From assembly GCA_963814985.1 (NCBI GenBank), contig CAWFFV010000086.1:1-13265 (forward strand): DNA of 13,265 nucleotides, read 5' to 3'. Made by a program: the position numbers and the translations under genes. The notes below the pieces were generated by a model, which did not search any database, was not told where the DNA came from, and worked only from the letters and a program-made list of their open reading frames with translations. This DNA is from CAWFFV01 sp963814985 (GTDB taxonomy: Bacteria; Chloroflexota; Ktedonobacteria; Ktedonobacterales; Ktedonobacteraceae). Position 1 is the first letter of the stretch. Every line of letters starts with the position of its first letter. Of this stretch, positions 1 through 8,063 are shown one piece after another.

Positions 1-2
1 CA

Positions 3-74
3 GAAATCCAATATGTCAACCAGTATTTGCCCCTGGAAGGCTTGCGTATAGCATATACAAAACTACGGAGGTAA
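3..74 (+). CDS. C-terminal end of an unidentified plus-strand gene (partial)
   Basis: From base 3 one plus-strand frame stays open for 23 codons and ends in TAA at 72-74. The peptide has ordinary protein composition and ends in YTKLRR. The first base of the TAA stop is also the first base of a perfect hairpin (72-111), as expected for a gene end next to a terminator. The gene would converge on the RHS gene that ends at 181. Only the tail is visible, so no family can be named, and 23 open codons can also occur by chance. Confidence 0.4.
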   Translation, partial: EIQYVNQYLPLEGLRIAYTKLRR

Positions 75-111
75 GAGGCAGGATACAGAAGTCTCTGCAC
101 CCTGCCTCTTA
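72..111. terminator. Hairpin between convergent genes, likely two-way terminator
   Basis: A perfect 11-base inverted repeat, TAAGAGGCAGG (72-82) and CCTGCCTCTTA (101-111), encloses an 18-base loop. It sits between the plus-strand stop at 72-74, which is part of the stem, and the minus-strand RHS stop at 181-183. On the plus strand the stem is followed by a short U-rich stretch (ATTTCC); on the minus strand no clear T-run follows. The position between two converging gene ends supports a terminator role, better for the plus-strand gene. Confidence 0.6.
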
Positions 112-180
112 TTTCCTATCTAGCCGACCACGAATGCGCTCATGCGATAGAGAAGCATCTGTGACGCTGTACCTGCCAAG

Positions 181-1161
181 TTAGCACTTACCCGCAAGCC
201 ATTCCCTGATCTTATCATCGATGCCCGATTTTCCTTGATAACCTCCTTCTATACCCTCAAGAACAGACTCAGGAAGAGAGGCTATCAGGCTGTTCCATGC
301 ATCGGTTGATCCGTGGAACCAGGAGGGCAAATCGCCACCAGTGACGAATGCGCCCATTCGATAGAGGAATGCCTGCGTAGCTCCATCTGTCTCTTCCGCA
401 GCGAAATTGGCTGCATCCCCTATCAAATCTCTGAATTTACCGCCCAAATCTAGCTTGCCAAAGGCGATACTAGTGCCTGCTCCCAGTGCCGCATCGACCG
501 CAAGTGTTCCCCAGCTAAAGTCGGCCTTTCCCCAATGATCGAAGCAATAGTCAGCAGCTCCCTGGATAGCGCCTGCGAACCCCGCAACCCCGATAGCTCC
601 CACGGCGGCCAGAGCCTCTCCAGGACCGGTGTATAGTGTTGCTTCTGCAGCCGCCGAGCCAACCACAGCATCAAAGCCAACCTGACCCCAGTTGATCGCA
701 TGCCCCTGGATTGTCTGGTTGATGATGCTGGCCCCGCCACCTACGATCGCGCCGCCAACAAGCGCGATTGCGTCATCCCAACCAAACCAGTTACCTCCCG
801 GATCGGAGTGGTTGATGGGATCGTTGTTGCTATAGGCATACTGATTTTGGGTAGCAGGACTGTCTAATGAGCCTGTCGTACTGTCGCGTGTGATAAAACG
901 GCCTGTACCCGGATCATAGTACCGATCGCGCATAAAGACGAGTCCATCACTGGCGTCCACTTGCTGACCGTTCATCTGGAACTCACTTTTTGCCCCTGTG
1001 CTGTTGCGCAGTGCGCCAAATGCATCGTAGGCGTAGGTTCCCAGCACATTTCCGCTACTGTCAGTCAGGTTGCGCACACTGCCAAGGCTGTCGTAGCTGT
1101 AATATGAGGGTTGAGCTGTGGTAGAAAACGGAGCGCTGGCCAGCAAGCTGATTCCATACAC
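181..1161 (-). CDS. RHS protein, C-terminal piece: core box plus unrecognised tip (split gene)
   Basis: This is the downstream frame of the RHS gene that starts at 4568. Its family-like reading continues upstream to about 1190 through codons giving EITAQSTTDE, so the GTG at 1161 is probably not a real start. Residues about 20-120 are the RHS core end: YD repeats (YDSLGSVR, YDAFGALR), then RDRYYDPGTGRF and YSNNDPINHSDPGGN, the conserved boundary before the variable tip. The remaining 205 residues are the tip: Gly/Ala-rich hydrophobic stretches at about 132-150 and 185-202, then a Trp-containing segment ending in WLAGKC. In polymorphic toxin systems such tips are often toxins cut off from the RHS shell. 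I recognise no toxin fold or catalytic motif here. No same-strand immunity gene fits in the 180 bases to the window edge. The hydrophobic stretches could instead be membrane-associated. Confidence 0.85.
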   Translation of the reverse strand: MYGISLLASAPFSTTAQPSYYSYDSLGSVRNLTDSSGNVLGTYAYDAFGALRNSTGAKSEFQMNGQQVDASDGLVFMRDRYYDPGTGRFITRDSTTGSLDSPATQNQYAYSNNDPINHSDPGGNWFGWDDAIALVGGAIVGGGASIINQTIQGHAINWGQVGFDAVVGSAAAEATLYTGPGEALAAVGAIGVAGFAGAIQGAADYCFDHWGKADFSWGTLAVDAALGAGTSIAFGKLDLGGKFRDLIGDAANFAAEETDGATQAFLYRMGAFVTGGDLPSWFHGSTDAWNSLIASLPESVLEGIEGGYQGKSGIDDKIREWLAGKC

Positions 1162-4100
1162 TTCATCAGTGGTGCTCTGGGCCGTAATCTCCCTAGAACC
1201 TGCGGCAGATTGGTGGGTGAAAGAACATACTGTGTTGAACTGGTCGTGTTACCGCTGACGACGCTTTGACCTACGCGGAAACCATCGCCATTATAGGTAT
1301 AATTTACCGTCGTAGTGCCTTTAGTCACTCCTGTCAATTCGCTTGAAGCGTTGTAAGTATAACTGGTAGTGTTGCTGCCTGTTGCGCTGTTCAGCAGGTT
1401 GCCATCGTTGTCGTAGGTCATCGTCGTCTTCGTTGTGCCAGAGAGGACCGTAAGCAATTCGTTGGCGGCGTTATAAGTGTAGTTGGTTGTGGTAGTGACT
1501 CCGTTTGCAACTCTCACCATGCTCTTGCGGTTGCCCGCTGTGTCGTAGGTATAGGTCACTTTTGAGCCATCGGGGTATGTGGCTGAGGTCAATCGTCCCA
1601 ATTTGTCATAGGAAAAGCTGGTATTTCCAGTTTCTACATTGCTACCACTGGCGCTGACGCTGGTGCGACTGCCGATGGCATCGCGTGTGTATTGGAAGGA
1701 CGAGATGACTCCCGCAGGACCGGAGTTAGTGACACCTGTCATGCGATTATCCAGGTCATAGCTATACGTTGTGACTATGTGATTGGGCAGGCTTAGTTTG
1801 ACCAGATTGCTGATGGCATCATAGCTATATGTTGCCGTGCGGTTGTTCCAGTCAGTAACGCTGCTCAAGCGGTCATCATTGTCGTAGGTATAATTAACGA
1901 TCCGACCATCAGGATAGATCATGCGTGTCTGGTTGCCCGCAGCATCGTAGCTCAGGCTGAGCATACGCCCGGTAGGATCGGTCACGCTAGTAAGCTGGTT
2001 CAACTGGTCTAAGGTATAGTTCGTGGTTCCCGTTGGGTCGGTCATACTGATGCGATTGCCCACACCGTCATAATTGAACGAAACAGAGGAGGCATCAGCA
2101 TAGTTTATCTGGAGAAGTCGATTATTTGCATCGTAGCCATAGGCAGTCGTTTGCCCATTGGCATCTACCTTTGTGGCAATGTTACCTGCGCTATCATACG
2201 TGTAGCTGGTGGCCTTGCCAAGTGCGTCGGTAAGGCTTAACTCGTGGTCATTGGCATCGTAGGTATACGTGATGGCATTCCCAGCCCCGTTCACTTGCTT
2301 CGCCAGATTGCCGTTGGCATCATAGGTATATTGGGTAGTTGTACCGTCGGGATTGATTACGCCGATAAGATGTCCCATCGCATCATAGTGATAGCTAGTA
2401 ATATGCCCGTTGGTATCCTTAACCGAGATACGATTGCCATCGGCATCATAAGTATAAGAAACTGTATGTGCCAGAGCATCGGTAGCTGAAATGACACGGT
2501 TGTCCGCATCGTAGCCCGTACTCATAACAGCACCGTTGGGGTTTATTACTCTGGTTGGCAGGCCATCTGCATTATATACAGTGCTTGTTGTATTGCCCAC
2601 CCCATCTCGGAGAGTAATGCTATCACCACCTGTATCATATCCATACGTAGTGACATGTCGTCCTCCATCTGGACTCGTATTAGTGAGGCGCTCGCCAAAA
2701 TGGTTGTAAGTAGAAGTAGTTGTCCCTCCTTTGCCATCCCTTGTTGTCAGCAAATTTCCATGACTATCATAGGCGTACAAGGTCACATTGCCATTAGCAT
2801 CTGTCATATTTAGCAGATGGTTCTGGTTATCATAGATAAAGGAAGTGGTGTGCCCGTTAGGATTAGCAATAGAGACGCCAACCGCGTCTATAATGCTGGT
2901 GAGGTTTCCCTGAGTATCGTAGGTGTATTGGGTTGTATTTCCATTGCCATCAGTCACAGTAGATAGTTGGCCGTTATTATCATAGGTGTAATCGGTCACA
3001 AATCCCAGAGGGTTTGTAATGCTGGTCTGGCGATAGAAAAAGTCAAAGGCGTATGTTGTGGTATTTCCCAGAGGATCAGTGACTGCTGTTGTGCTATTAG
3101 TATTGTAGGCGAACTTAGTAATGCCACCCAGTGTATTGACCTGCTGGATTACGCGGTTAGAAGTATCATATGTATTGCTAATAACCACATTGTTCATCGG
3201 GTCGGTAATGCTAAGTAGGTTGTGGGAGCTATCGTATGTATAGCTTGTCACCAAGCCAAGCGCGTCTGTTACTTTGATCAAATTGTTGTTGACATCATAC
3301 GTGTACCCGATTGTGTGTCCCAGAGGGTCAGTGAACGACTGAATCTTGCCTCCGCTGTTGTAGCTGAGGCTTATTCCCCGACCTGATACATCGGCGACCT
3401 GACTCAACTGTTTAGAACTGTTGTAAGTCAGCGTTAGCACGTTGCCATTGCGGTCGATCTGAGAGACTAACAGGCCAGAACTGCTATAAATATCCTGGCT
3501 CTGGTCTTTGTGTGTGATTGTGAATGTGCCATCAGAGTTCTGGACCAGCATAGAGAGAATCCCCACGTTGGCTAAGGGTGTATATATACCATTATTCAGT
3601 GTATACTGGTCACTATGTCCGTCTCCGTATCTAGCCAGGACCGTAGTACTGTTGGGGAAGCTAAGCGACTGGTTATAGGAAAAGTTCCAGCCAACCCCCA
3701 GAGGACCGTTGCTGGTATCCTGCGAGTTGTAAGCACGTGTCATATTAATGGAACGATTGCGGATAGGCAGCGAGAGATCGGTATGCTGATAAGTATAATT
3801 GCCCAGAGCAAGGTTGACTGGCTCCCCTGCTTGCGGCGAAGAACCATGTCCATTTCCTAAGTCGCTGCTGGTGGGAATCGCGGTGGAAGCATTGCTAATC
3901 ATGATCTGCGCAGCACCAATTGAGGGCAGTGGGTATTCACCATACTCATCGTAGCCCCCAAAGGCGTTGAAGGCAGGAGTGATATAGTTGATCGCCGCAT
4001 AGAGATTGACCGCACCGGCAGTCGGCGCATAGAGGCCAGATGTGCCGCAGCCGGAACTGTCCAGCGTAATAGCATTGGGAGCGAAGGTGGCACCGCTATC

Positions 4101-4568
4101 GGCTGTCAGATAAACCACTTCGCCAACGGCAGCGCCGTCATCGTCGGAGGCCACACATACCTCGATCGCAGCACCATCTGTGGCGTCAGCAGGGTTATTT
4201 GCAAAGAAGCTAAACGAAAACACGTCGGTACCAAAATCCTGGGGAGCGACCTGTGGATGCATGAGTTGATCTGGTGCTTTGCCCTGAGTTGCATGTGACT
4301 TTTCCGGATGCTTTATGCTTGCCGGTGGCCTGGCACCTGGCTTCAACAATGCAGCCTTTTGTGGATGCAAATATGCATAATAGGAAGCTGAAGTAAATGA
4401 GACTTTATGCTGATACGAGGGGAAAGGCTTCGTCGAGTTTCCAGCTGCAAGTGCCCGAGCTCCGTTTCCATGCGTCCAAAGTCGAAGCGAAGTGAAACTT
4501 CCCCCAAGCACTATCGCACACAACACAATCCAAATCAGGACTGTGCGCCATTGGCGAATGCGCATCAT
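1065..4568 (-). CDS. Exported RHS/YD-repeat protein, N-terminal and repeat part (split gene)
   Basis: A Sec-type signal or membrane anchor (residues 8-30, preceded by MMRIRQWR) is followed by a Pro/His/Lys-rich linker (about 45-110). A secreted domain with two cysteines (C138, C174) spans about 110-235. A DUF6531-like segment follows at about 248-325 (GEPVNLALGNYTY, RAYNSQDTSNGPLGVGWNFSYN). About 33 YD repeats then run from 380 to 1115. RHS proteins fold into a beta-cocoon that can encapsulate a C-terminal payload. The ATG at 4568 has GAGGAG nine bases upstream; a second ATG follows at once. The frame goes wrong at GGG 1191-1193: after VLG (residue 1126) it runs into about 41 non-family residues. 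One extra G gives VLGEITAQSTTDEVYGIS, joining the C-terminal piece for about 1462 residues. The signal points to export by Sec rather than as a type VI effector. It follows the Ig-like gene by 96 bases and may be co-transcribed with it. Confidence 0.93.
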   Translation of the reverse strand: MMRIRQWRTVLIWIVLCAIVLGGSFTSLRLWTHGNGARALAAGNSTKPFPSYQHKVSFTSASYYAYLHPQKAALLKPGARPPASIKHPEKSHATQGKAPDQLMHPQVAPQDFGTDVFSFSFFANNPADATDGAAIEVCVASDDDGAAVGEVVYLTADSGATFAPNAITLDSSGCGTSGLYAPTAGAVNLYAAINYITPAFNAFGGYDEYGEYPLPSIGAAQIMISNASTAIPTSSDLGNGHGSSPQAGEPVNLALGNYTYQHTDLSLPIRNRSINMTRAYNSQDTSNGPLGVGWNFSYNQSLSFPNSTTVLARYGDGHSDQYTLNNGIYTPLANVGILSMLVQNSDGTFTITHKDQSQDIYSSSGLLVSQIDRNGNVLTLTYNSSKQLSQVADVSGRGISLSYNSGGKIQSFTDPLGHTIGYTYDVNNNLIKVTDALGLVTSYTYDSSHNLLSITDPMNNVVISNTYDTSNRVIQQVNTLGGITKFAYNTNSTTAVTDPLGNTTTYAFDFFYRQTSITNPLGFVTDYTYDNNGQLSTVTDGNGNTTQYTYDTQGNLTSIIDAVGVSIANPNGHTTSFIYDNQNHLLNMTDANGNVTLYAYDSHGNLLTTRDGKGGTTTSTYNHFGERLTNTSPDGGRHVTTYGYDTGGDSITLRDGVGNTTSTVYNADGLPTRVINPNGAVMSTGYDADNRVISATDALAHTVSYTYDADGNRISVKDTNGHITSYHYDAMGHLIGVINPDGTTTQYTYDANGNLAKQVNGAGNAITYTYDANDHELSLTDALGKATSYTYDSAGNIATKVDANGQTTAYGYDANNRLLQINYADASSVSFNYDGVGNRISMTDPTGTTNYTLDQLNQLTSVTDPTGRMLSLSYDAAGNQTRMIYPDGRIVNYTYDNDDRLSSVTDWNNRTATYSYDAISNLVKLSLPNHIVTTYSYDLDNRMTGVTNSGPAGVISSFQYTRDAIGSRTSVSASGSNVETGNTSFSYDKLGRLTSATYPDGSKVTYTYDTAGNRKSMVRVANGVTTTTNYTYNAANELLTVLSGTTKTTMTYDNDGNLLNSATGSNTTSYTYNASSELTGVTKGTTTVNYTYNGDGFRVGQSVVSGNTTSSTQYVLSPTNLPQVLGRLRPRAPLMKCMESACWPALRFLPQLNPHITATTALAVCAT
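1214..3440 (-). repeat. YD-repeat array within the RHS gene
   Basis: About 33 copies of a unit of roughly 20-22 codons, with consensus GxxTxYxYDxxGNLxxxTD, are arranged head to tail. On the plus strand they show as recurring forms of atcataggtata and similar words every 60-66 bases. The copies diverge at DNA level. This is protein-level repetition, not a CRISPR array or a recent tandem duplication. Confidence 0.85.
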
Positions 4569-4573
4569 ATGCG

Positions 4574-4582
4574 TAAACTCCT
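4574..4582 (-). promoter_or_regulatory. Ribosome binding site of the RHS gene
   Basis: On the minus strand AGAGGAG lies nine bases before the ATG at 4566-4568 and twelve before the second ATG at 4563-4565. The first ATG is therefore favoured as the start. Confidence 0.6.
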
Positions 4583-4613
4583 CTATGTAAATTTTTATAA
4601 AGCTTTCTCAGGT

Positions 4614-4654
4614 CCGATGATGATGCCAAATGAGAAAAGCAGCATCATCATCGG
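4614..4654 (-). terminator. Perfect 13-base inverted repeat between the Ig-like and RHS genes
   Basis: CCGATGATGATGC (4614-4626) and GCATCATCATCGG (4642-4654) pair without mismatch around a 15-base loop. The element lies 11 bases after the stop of the Ig-like gene (4665-4667) and about 45 bases before the RHS start. On the minus strand no T-run follows directly; TTTATAAAAATTT comes 12 bases later. It could be a partial terminator, an mRNA-stabilising or processing hairpin that sets the ratio of the two proteins, or a regulator site. Confidence 0.5.
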
Positions 4655-4664
4655 TGCGGTTAAG

Positions 4665-6550
4665 CTACTGAGAGATGAATGCCGCTTGTGCCATGAGATT
4701 TGTTGGACTATCATATGCCTGAACGTAGTAGGTGTTACCACTTATCAGACCTGCTGGAGCTGTGATAGTCGTACTGAATGTTCCTGTCGAGGTCGTATTG
4801 AACGTCCCAAGGAAGATGAAGTTACCTGTATTGGGATCGTACCAGTACACATAGACAGAACTTGAGGGGCTATAGTATCTGCCGGAGACAGCAATCGACG
4901 TGCCTGTAGACCCGGTTGCCGGTGAAATCGAGACCTTAGGCGTGAGAGTAAAGGTGGCAGTCGCCGAAATGCCGCTTGTGTTACCAGTTGCACTCACCGA
5001 AGTATACCCAATGCCCTGCGTTGTCGGGATAACGAAGTTGGCAGTGAAGCTTCCGTTTGTACTGGTTGTGGTCGTTGTTACTGCTATTCCCTGATAATAG
5101 ACTGTGATGGTCTCTGTACTGCCGAACGCGCCGCCAGTCACTTTGACTTTCGTCCCAGGTCCACCACTGGTGGGCTTGAGAACGATACCTGCACTTTCAT
5201 ACACAGAATTGGTTGCAGTGAGCTTGCTCGTCGCGCCTATGGCGGCAATCGTTAAGATGCCCAGATTTGGCTCGCTTGGTACGGTCACTGTGGTCGTAAA
5301 TGTGCCATCGCTACCAGCCGTGACTGTGCCCAGATTAACTTGCCCTGTTTGCTTATAGGCCCAGTACAGCGTAACCGTCTCATTTGAGGCGAAGCCATAT
5401 CCAGCAAGCGTTTCACTTGATCCAAATGCTGTATAGTAGGAATATGCATAAAATGCGGGAGTAATGTAAGTAAAAGGAGCAGAAGCTTTATTTGTTCCAC
5501 TGGTATTGACAGCGTAAACAGTGTATGCTGTGCTCGCATTGTAGTTTACTGGTACAGTCAGTGCAACCGTAAATGATCCGGTGGCGTCAGCCTTTGCTGA
5601 CACAATGCCATTTGTCGTCGTCTGGAAATGGACATTGACGGTTTCTCCAGCGCTAAAACCTCCACCACTAACATTAATCGTACTCCCAGGATTCGAGGTA
5701 TTTGGCGTTAAAAGGATACCAGGTCCAACATTCAGATGACTTGTTGCATGCAGGCCACTGGTACTGCCTATTGCCGTGAGTGTATAAGCACCAGCAGGAG
5801 TCGACGGAGGTGTAAAGGTTGCCGTTCCTGCCCCAGTTGAATCTGCAAAGAGTGTGGTTAACTGCTGGTTATTATTGGTATTCCAGTTCACAGTCACAAA
5901 CTCATACACCTGGAAACCAGAAAGTTTGACTGTAACTGGCTGTCCGCTATGGATGCCAGCAGTAGATGTCATGGTTGGTGCCAGGGCTGTAAAGGTTGTA
6001 GTACGTGTGGGTATGGTTTGCAGCGTACGCGCAATCGTGATTGTGTAATTGCCTGGTGCCAGAGGACTTGGGGCGCTGATATAGTCAGACAGATTGCCCT
6101 GTGCATCACTTGTCGCAGAGCCTTCGGCTGTGCCCGATGTTGTGCCCCAGTAGACCTGGACCGTCTCATTGGCAGCAAAACTTGTGCCTGTCAACAAGAT
6201 GAGTGTGCCAGGTCCTCCTTTTGGCACCGTATTGGTGATCTGTGGTCTGAAGTTAAGAGGCACCTCAGCCACAAGGCCGCTATTGAGTCCACCTCCAATT
6301 AGTACGTGCATGCCTTGTACAACTGATGAGCCTGGTAATGTCACTGTACTGGAGCATGTGCCAACGGCATTACATGACAGATACCCCAGAGCAGATCCCC
6401 TGGTATTATCGAGCTGGACTTCAATCAGGTCATAGGCTGCGAAGCCGACTGCGTTCAGCGTTACTACCTGGCCAGCTATGACTGTAGCCGCTGAGGATGG
6501 GGAAGTCATTGAAGGGGCTATAGATAGGGTTGCTCCGGCTGTTATCTTAT
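4665..6550 (-). repeat. Array of Ig-like units of about 85 codons
   Basis: Seven full units, plus one that spans the frame break near 6620, share glycine-led first strands, an aromatic before the middle strand and a VP turn. They are well diverged from each other, so the array is old. Nine residues usually separate the DxxG glycine from the VP proline; the broken unit departs from this spacing. Confidence 0.7.
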
Positions 6551-6623
6551 TATCCTGCTCTATCGCCAGCACCAGATAATTGTTCGCCGGTATCTCAGGA
6601 ATACTCAGATTAGTGGAGGGCAA
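4665..6623 (-). CDS. Secreted Ig-like repeat protein, C-terminal repeat part (split gene)
   Basis: Seven Ig-like (IPT/TIG-related) units of about 85 residues start near 31, 133, 216, 302, 388, 478 and 562. Each has GxxFxxxExVxVxW, then DxxGxFxxxVxVP and YTxxAxG. Unit 1 carries a cysteine pair (C84, C90). Unit 5 starts with YITPAFYAY, close to a motif in the RHS N-terminal domain. The protein ends right after unit 7, with no sortase motif, transmembrane tail or S-layer-homology domain visible. This piece has no signal peptide and its only start is a TTG (6621-6623), so it is the continuation of the 6610-8061 frame, as DAKGNL followed by STNLSIP. Together they would be about 1130 residues. Such proteins act outside the cell in adhesion or matrix binding; the ligand cannot be read from the sequence. 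Confidence 0.88.
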   Translation of the reverse strand: MPSTNLSIPEIPANNYLVLAIEQDNKITAGATLSIAPSMTSPSSAATVIAGQVVTLNAVGFAAYDLIEVQLDNTRGSALGYLSCNAVGTCSSTVTLPGSSVVQGMHVLIGGGLNSGLVAEVPLNFRPQITNTVPKGGPGTLILLTGTSFAANETVQVYWGTTSGTAEGSATSDAQGNLSDYISAPSPLAPGNYTITIARTLQTIPTRTTTFTALAPTMTSTAGIHSGQPVTVKLSGFQVYEFVTVNWNTNNNQQLTTLFADSTGAGTATFTPPSTPAGAYTLTAIGSTSGLHATSHLNVGPGILLTPNTSNPGSTINVSGGGFSAGETVNVHFQTTTNGIVSAKADATGSFTVALTVPVNYNASTAYTVYAVNTSGTNKASAPFTYITPAFYAYSYYTAFGSSETLAGYGFASNETVTLYWAYKQTGQVNLGTVTAGSDGTFTTTVTVPSEPNLGILTIAAIGATSKLTATNSVYESAGIVLKPTSGGPGTKVKVTGGAFGSTETITVYYQGIAVTTTTTSTNGSFTANFVIPTTQGIGYTSVSATGNTSGISATATFTLTPKVSISPATGSTGTSIAVSGRYYSPSSSVYVYWYDPNTGNFIFLGTFNTTSTGTFSTTITAPAGLISGNTYYVQAYDSPTNLMAQAAFISQ

Positions 6624-8061
6624 GATTCCCCTTTGCGTCGGTGGTGGCTGAGGCGAGCAATGTTCCGCCTACGCCGTTGAGATAGAGGGAAACAGCCTGA
6701 TTGGGTGCAAATCCTTGCCCGCTCACTGGATCTACAGTCAGGGGCGAAGCTGTAGGCGAAGAGAGCGTAATATTGGCTGTGATGGTGAAATTAACTGCTG
6801 CACTCTGTACGCCGTTGACGGTTACGAGGAGTGGTCCGCTTGTTGCCCCCGTTGGTATGGTAGCAACAATCGATGTATTACCCCAACTCTGGACAGAGGC
6901 AGCAACCCCATTAAATGTGACGGTATTGCTGTTCTGCTGTGCGCCAAAACCAGAACCGGTAATCGTAACTGTATCACCAGCAACCCCGTTATTTGGCGTT
7001 ACACTGCCTAATGTGGGGGTGGCAGAAGTATTGGTATAGACACCGACATCATCGATCAGCCAACCACGGAAACCGTTATCATACTGATCTACGCTGTCAA
7101 AATGGAAGCGTACTTGTACATGCGAGCCAGCATAGTGTGACAAATCGACGCTGGCTACCTGCCAGGATGCAGCTACATCCAGGCCATTATTTGTATAGGG
7201 ATAAGGATCGGCTCCACCTGCCGGATTATTGGTCGGATTAAGTACGCCAATAGAGGTCCAGGTATGGCCACCATCGGTAGAGGCATCGACATACATGATG
7301 TCGAAATGAGCCGGATTGGTGCTCTCAATTTCCCACCAGGTCGCAAATGTCAATGTAGCATTGGAAACGGTTGTTAGATCGATAGCAGGCGAAATCAGCG
7401 AGGCGGAGTTTGCGCCGTTAGAGGTGCCTCCATCGCTGTTGGTCTCCGTTGGCCAGTCTTGCTGATTGGCCATATACGTCATCGATGCCGAGGCAGAAAG
7501 GCCTGCATCTTGTGCCGGATTATCTCCATACCACCAGGCATGCACACCACTGAAGGCAGCCGGGAGCGCTCCAGTGCTATCAGGATAAGTAACGAGTGTT
7601 GGATTAACAGAACCAGGCACAGCCAGCGTCTGTGGGTTCTGAACCAGATTCCAGAGATTGTGTCCGTTTGGATACGTCGGCGTCACATTACCATCGCCTT
7701 GTGTGGTCCACCCGGAAGCACCATTTTCAAAATTGTTGAAAAACAGTGTTGTCGTCGATTGAGGATGACCATTTGAGCTGATAAGTGCCCCTGGCGTATG
7801 AGCAGTTTTTCCCTGTGCGTGCCGGGGTTGTGTCGCGAGGGGTAGTGTGCGTAAACTTGTCCGACTGATTCCCTTGCTGGTACGATGCGGTAGAAGTTTC
7901 TTATGGTGGACCCCGCCAGGAATCGCAGGTTGTCCATGAGTGCCCACAGCCATAGCGAGCGAGGAACCTCCGCTATGAAAAATAGGCAACAGAGCCATTA
8001 GAAGGCCGCATAAGAGCATCAAACCAACTACCCAGCGAGAGTGTTGAAGGTATTTCTTCAA
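6610..8061 (-). CDS. Secreted MAM/jelly-roll plus IPT/TIG protein, N-terminal part (split gene)
   Basis: A signal peptide (KKYLQHSRWVVGLMLLCGLLMALLP) is followed by a His/Lys/Pro-rich linker. Next comes a domain of about 240 residues resembling the MAM/jelly-roll domain found next to secreted proteases of the immune inhibitor A type: FFNNFENGASGWT, FATWWEIE, DASTDGGHTWTSIG and GFRGWLIDDVGVY. An IPT/TIG domain follows (VTPNNGVAGDTVTITGSGFG through VTVNG), then the start of an Ig-like unit (SGQGFAPNQAVSLYLNG). No protease motif such as HExxH is present, so a binding role is likely. The frame stops at 6610 just after DAKGNLALH, while the family pattern continues in the 4665-6623 frame. In-frame starts are TTG (8061) or ATG (8124); the latter reads through AT-rich leader. 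The best ribosome site serves an out-of-frame ATG at 8064-8066, which one extra T would connect. Confidence 0.85.
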   Translation of the reverse strand: MKKYLQHSRWVVGLMLLCGLLMALLPIFHSGGSSLAMAVGTHGQPAIPGGVHHKKLLPHRTSKGISRTSLRTLPLATQPRHAQGKTAHTPGALISSNGHPQSTTTLFFNNFENGASGWTTQGDGNVTPTYPNGHNLWNLVQNPQTLAVPGSVNPTLVTYPDSTGALPAAFSGVHAWWYGDNPAQDAGLSASASMTYMANQQDWPTETNSDGGTSNGANSASLISPAIDLTTVSNATLTFATWWEIESTNPAHFDIMYVDASTDGGHTWTSIGVLNPTNNPAGGADPYPYTNNGLDVAASWQVASVDLSHYAGSHVQVRFHFDSVDQYDNGFRGWLIDDVGVYTNTSATPTLGSVTPNNGVAGDTVTITGSGFGAQQNSNTVTFNGVAASVQSWGNTSIVATIPTGATSGPLLVTVNGVQSAAVNFTITANITLSSPTASPLTVDPVSGQGFAPNQAVSLYLNGVGGTLLASATTDAKGNLALH

Positions 8062-8063
8062 GA

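Noticed and set aside
450..740. 96-codon minus-strand frame within the RHS tip
   Set aside because: Overlaps the tip in another frame; tip composition is protein-like in the 181-1161 frame, and this frame has no start signal. Not supported as an immunity gene.
1214..3440. Regular short repeats that could suggest a CRISPR array
   Set aside because: The period is 60-66 bases, the copies diverge and the phase follows codons of YD repeats.
3899..4629. Short minus-strand frames overlapping the RHS N-terminus
   Set aside because: Out-of-frame shadows of the clear RHS signal peptide and N-terminal domain.
4407..4865. 152-codon plus-strand open frame across the gap between the Ig-like and RHS genes
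   Set aside because: It is Cys/Arg-rich with low-complexity character, overlaps the RHS start, the hairpin and the Ig-like gene end antisense, and shows no family motif.
5949..6302. 117-codon plus-strand frame in the Ig-like repeats
   Set aside because: Antisense shadow of a strongly patterned repeat region; Cys/Arg-rich translation.
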